A stretch of DNA of 5,930 nt from Xanthobacteraceae bacterium (GTDB lineage Bacteria > Pseudomonadota > Alphaproteobacteria > Rhizobiales > Xanthobacteraceae): contig JASHXX010000239.1 in assembly GCA_030043335.1 (NCBI GenBank), positions 1 to 5,930 of the forward strand. Reading direction: 5' to 3'. The notes beneath the pieces are model-generated. The model saw only the letters and a program-made list of their open reading frames with translations, did not search any database and had not been told where the DNA came from. This document shows, piece after piece, positions 5,176 through 5,930 of this stretch. Position 1 is the first letter of the stretch. The number at the start of each line of letters is the position of its first letter. The position numbers and the translations under genes are program-made.

Positions 5176-5490
5176 TCACTGCCACTGCAGGAGTTGCTGG
5201 CGCTTGGCGACGAGGGCGCGATCGATCGCCTGCTCGTCGCGCGGATCGTTCCGGTCGACGGCGTCGCGTGCCTTCTTCAGCCGGCGTCGGCGGGTGGCGC
5301 TGTAGAGGACGTCGGACACGAATGCCTCGACGACGGCGGTCAACGAGAACCCGGGCTCCGCCGCGTAACCGCGGGCAGCCAGATTTTCGATCTCGATCTC
5401 GCTAAGGCGTAGGCCGTTCACAAGGCGGTAACCCCGCTTCTTGCGGTCGCGGTAGCGCTTTGACCGTTGGGCCGAGGTCGGGTCCGGCAT
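5176..5490 (-). CDS. Small basic protein, possible ribbon-helix-helix DNA-binding, 104 aa
   Basis: The protein starts MPDPTSAQRSKRYRDRKKRG, continues YRLVNGLRLSEIEIENLAAR, and ends RQQLLQWQ. The N-terminus is strongly basic. It is followed by a short strand (GYRLVNGLRLSE) and two predicted helices (IEIENLAARGYA and SLTAVVEAFVSDVLYSA), an arrangement resembling ribbon-helix-helix or Arc-like DNA-binding proteins. Similar RSKRYR-x(2)-K-KRG proteins are familiar from rhizobial phage-like regions. The rest is charged helix (RRRRLKKARDAVDRNDPRDEQAID). The ATG at 5488-5490 has AAGGGG about ten bases upstream. The frame extends 18 codons further but into repeat module A, so the later start is preferred. 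The gene sits directly downstream of the palindrome array at 5540-5691, so it could bind it. That is inference only. Confidence 0.6.
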   Translation of the reverse strand: MPDPTSAQRSKRYRDRKKRGYRLVNGLRLSEIEIENLAARGYAAEPGFSLTAVVEAFVSDVLYSATRRRRLKKARDAVDRNDPRDEQAIDRALVAKRQQLLQWQ

Positions 5491-5512
5491 GCCGGAATGA
5501 CCCCTTAACGGA

Positions 5513-5605
5513 AGGCTATCGGATCCGTGAGCGCTTCGCGTCACCCGTGACGATGTGGCTCTTCGGTCGCGTCACGCCGTGACGATATGAAGAGCGCGAA
5601 CCGCG
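5513..5605. repeat. Direct repeat module A, right copy
   Basis: This is 93 bp nearly identical to 2619-2711 (one mismatch). It begins 22 bp upstream of the 104-aa gene start, so it forms that gene's leader and probable control region. It contains two of the GTCAC palindromes. CTCTTC and GAAGAG also flank the second palindrome as an outer inverted repeat. Confidence 0.9.
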
Positions 5606-5691
5606 TCACGCGTGACGCTCCCTACCCATATCATCGACCGATATACGTCACGCGTTACGGTCACCTATAAGCCTCATAGGTAACGCGTTAC
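5540..5691. repeat. Right GTNACG palindrome array
   Basis: Members are GTCACCCGTGAC (5540-5551), GTCACGCCGTGAC (5571-5583), a perfect 16-bp palindrome GCGTCACGCGTGACGC (5603-5618), GTCACGCGTTAC (5647-5658), the stem GTCACCTAT / ATAGGTAAC (5660-5684) and GTAACGCGTTAC (5680-5691). Centres are spaced 31.5, 33.5, 42, 19.5 and 13.5 bp apart; the first three are near whole helical turns. The array lies between two minus-strand genes, downstream of the small gene and upstream of the 104-aa gene. This placement suits an operator region, but plasmid-type iteron or partition sites are an alternative. Confidence 0.8.
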
Positions 5692-5919
5692 AAGCCCGTC
5701 TCGGTCTGCGCCATCCCGGTACGCTGCTTAAGCAAAACGTGGGTTTGCCCCTCGACCCACACGATCTCGAGTGCTTGGCCCGGCAGCAAGATCACCGGGT
5801 CGTCCCATCCCATTGAGCCGGCGCGAATTTTGCCGTCCTTCTCCGCCTTGAGCACGAGCGTGAGGTTGTCCGCTTTCTTCACGATTTGAGGGGGGTCTCT
5901 ACTCTCATTTAAGATCACG
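5628..5919. repeat. Direct repeat module B, right copy
   Basis: This corresponds to 287-580. It starts at ATATCATCG and ends at TTTAAGATCACG, after which the two flanks are unrelated. Here it directly adjoins module A through an extra spacer (GCTCCCTACCC) that the left copy lacks. The palindromes at its left edge differ in centre and in one arm base from the left copy but keep their symmetry. Confidence 0.85.
5688..5918 (-). CDS. Small conserved hypothetical protein, copy 2 (76 codons)
   Basis: The protein ends identically to copy 1 (LLKQRTGMAQTETGL) and contains KAEKDGKIRAGSMGWDDPVI. Seven of the 64 shared residues differ from the copy at 348-569, mostly conservative apart from L/P and I/T. 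Because one base is missing near the 5' end, the ATG used in copy 1 is out of frame here. The longest frame must start at GTG (5916-5918), and a GTG shared by both copies lies at 5880-5882 (VKKADN). No SD is evident. The terminal TAA lies inside the palindrome GTAACGCGTTAC, as in copy 1. Function is unknown. Being paired twice with the same palindromes, the gene may be part of a repeated cassette, or may simply have been duplicated along with them. Confidence 0.55.
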   Translation of the reverse strand: MILNESRDPPQIVKKADNLTLVLKAEKDGKIRAGSMGWDDPVILLPGQALEIVWVEGQTHVLLKQRTGMAQTETGL

Positions 5920-5930
5920 AGGGGATGACC

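Noticed and set aside
5540..5691. repABC-type replication/partition site
   Set aside because: The palindromes do not fit the GTTNNNNGCNNNNAAC partition motif, and no rep or par gene is visible; left only as a remote alternative.

Overview
This 5.9 kb window looks like a decayed accessory or relict-prophage region from a GC-rich alphaproteobacterium. The Bradyrhizobium / Rhodopseudomonas group is the best guess, based on protein style, GC content and the phage-type small proteins. That placement is inference and was not tested by a search. Few genes look intact, and much of the DNA is broken genes, truncated genes and repeats.

Layout from left to right. Positions 1-191 (minus strand) hold the first 23 codons of a NIPSNAP-family gene with a strong Shine-Dalgarno (SD) sequence. 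The stop codon of an upstream gene fragment overlaps that SD. Positions 274-580 hold an array of GTCACG/CGTGAC palindromes followed by a small minus-strand gene of 73 codons. Positions 739-1280 (minus) hold a zinc-metallopeptidase-like gene (HETGH motif) that loses its frame. Positions 1336-1497 may hold a tiny minus-strand gene. Positions 1582-1878 (minus) hold an apparently intact 98-aa conserved hypothetical protein. Positions 1879-2332 have no gene I can support. Positions 2333-2711 are repeat-rich: two 75-76 bp tandem copies, then a 93-bp palindrome-bearing module. Positions 2799-3191 (plus) are the C-terminal part of a phosphotransferase/kinase-like protein that has lost its N-terminus. 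Positions 3396-3838 (minus) are a two-gene phage-like remnant.

Positions 3881-4759 (plus) carry the best gene in the window, a complete 292-aa MBL-fold metallohydrolase. It is coupled through TAATG to an alpha/beta-hydrolase (epoxide-hydrolase type) start that is frameshifted and then truncated. Positions 5176-5490 (minus) encode a basic 104-aa protein with a possible ribbon-helix-helix DNA-binding core. Upstream of it lies a large palindrome array (5540-5691), then a second copy of the small gene (5688-5918).

The main non-coding theme is a family of palindromes built from the half-site GTNACG or GTCACCTAT. They occur at both ends and in the middle, with many centres about 32 bp apart (three helical turns). 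One composite block (5513-5919) appears in pieces elsewhere: its left half at 2619-2711 (99% identical) and its right half at 287-580 (about 92% identical in the coding part). This looks like a repeated regulatory or mobile cassette. Its function cannot be read from the sequence.
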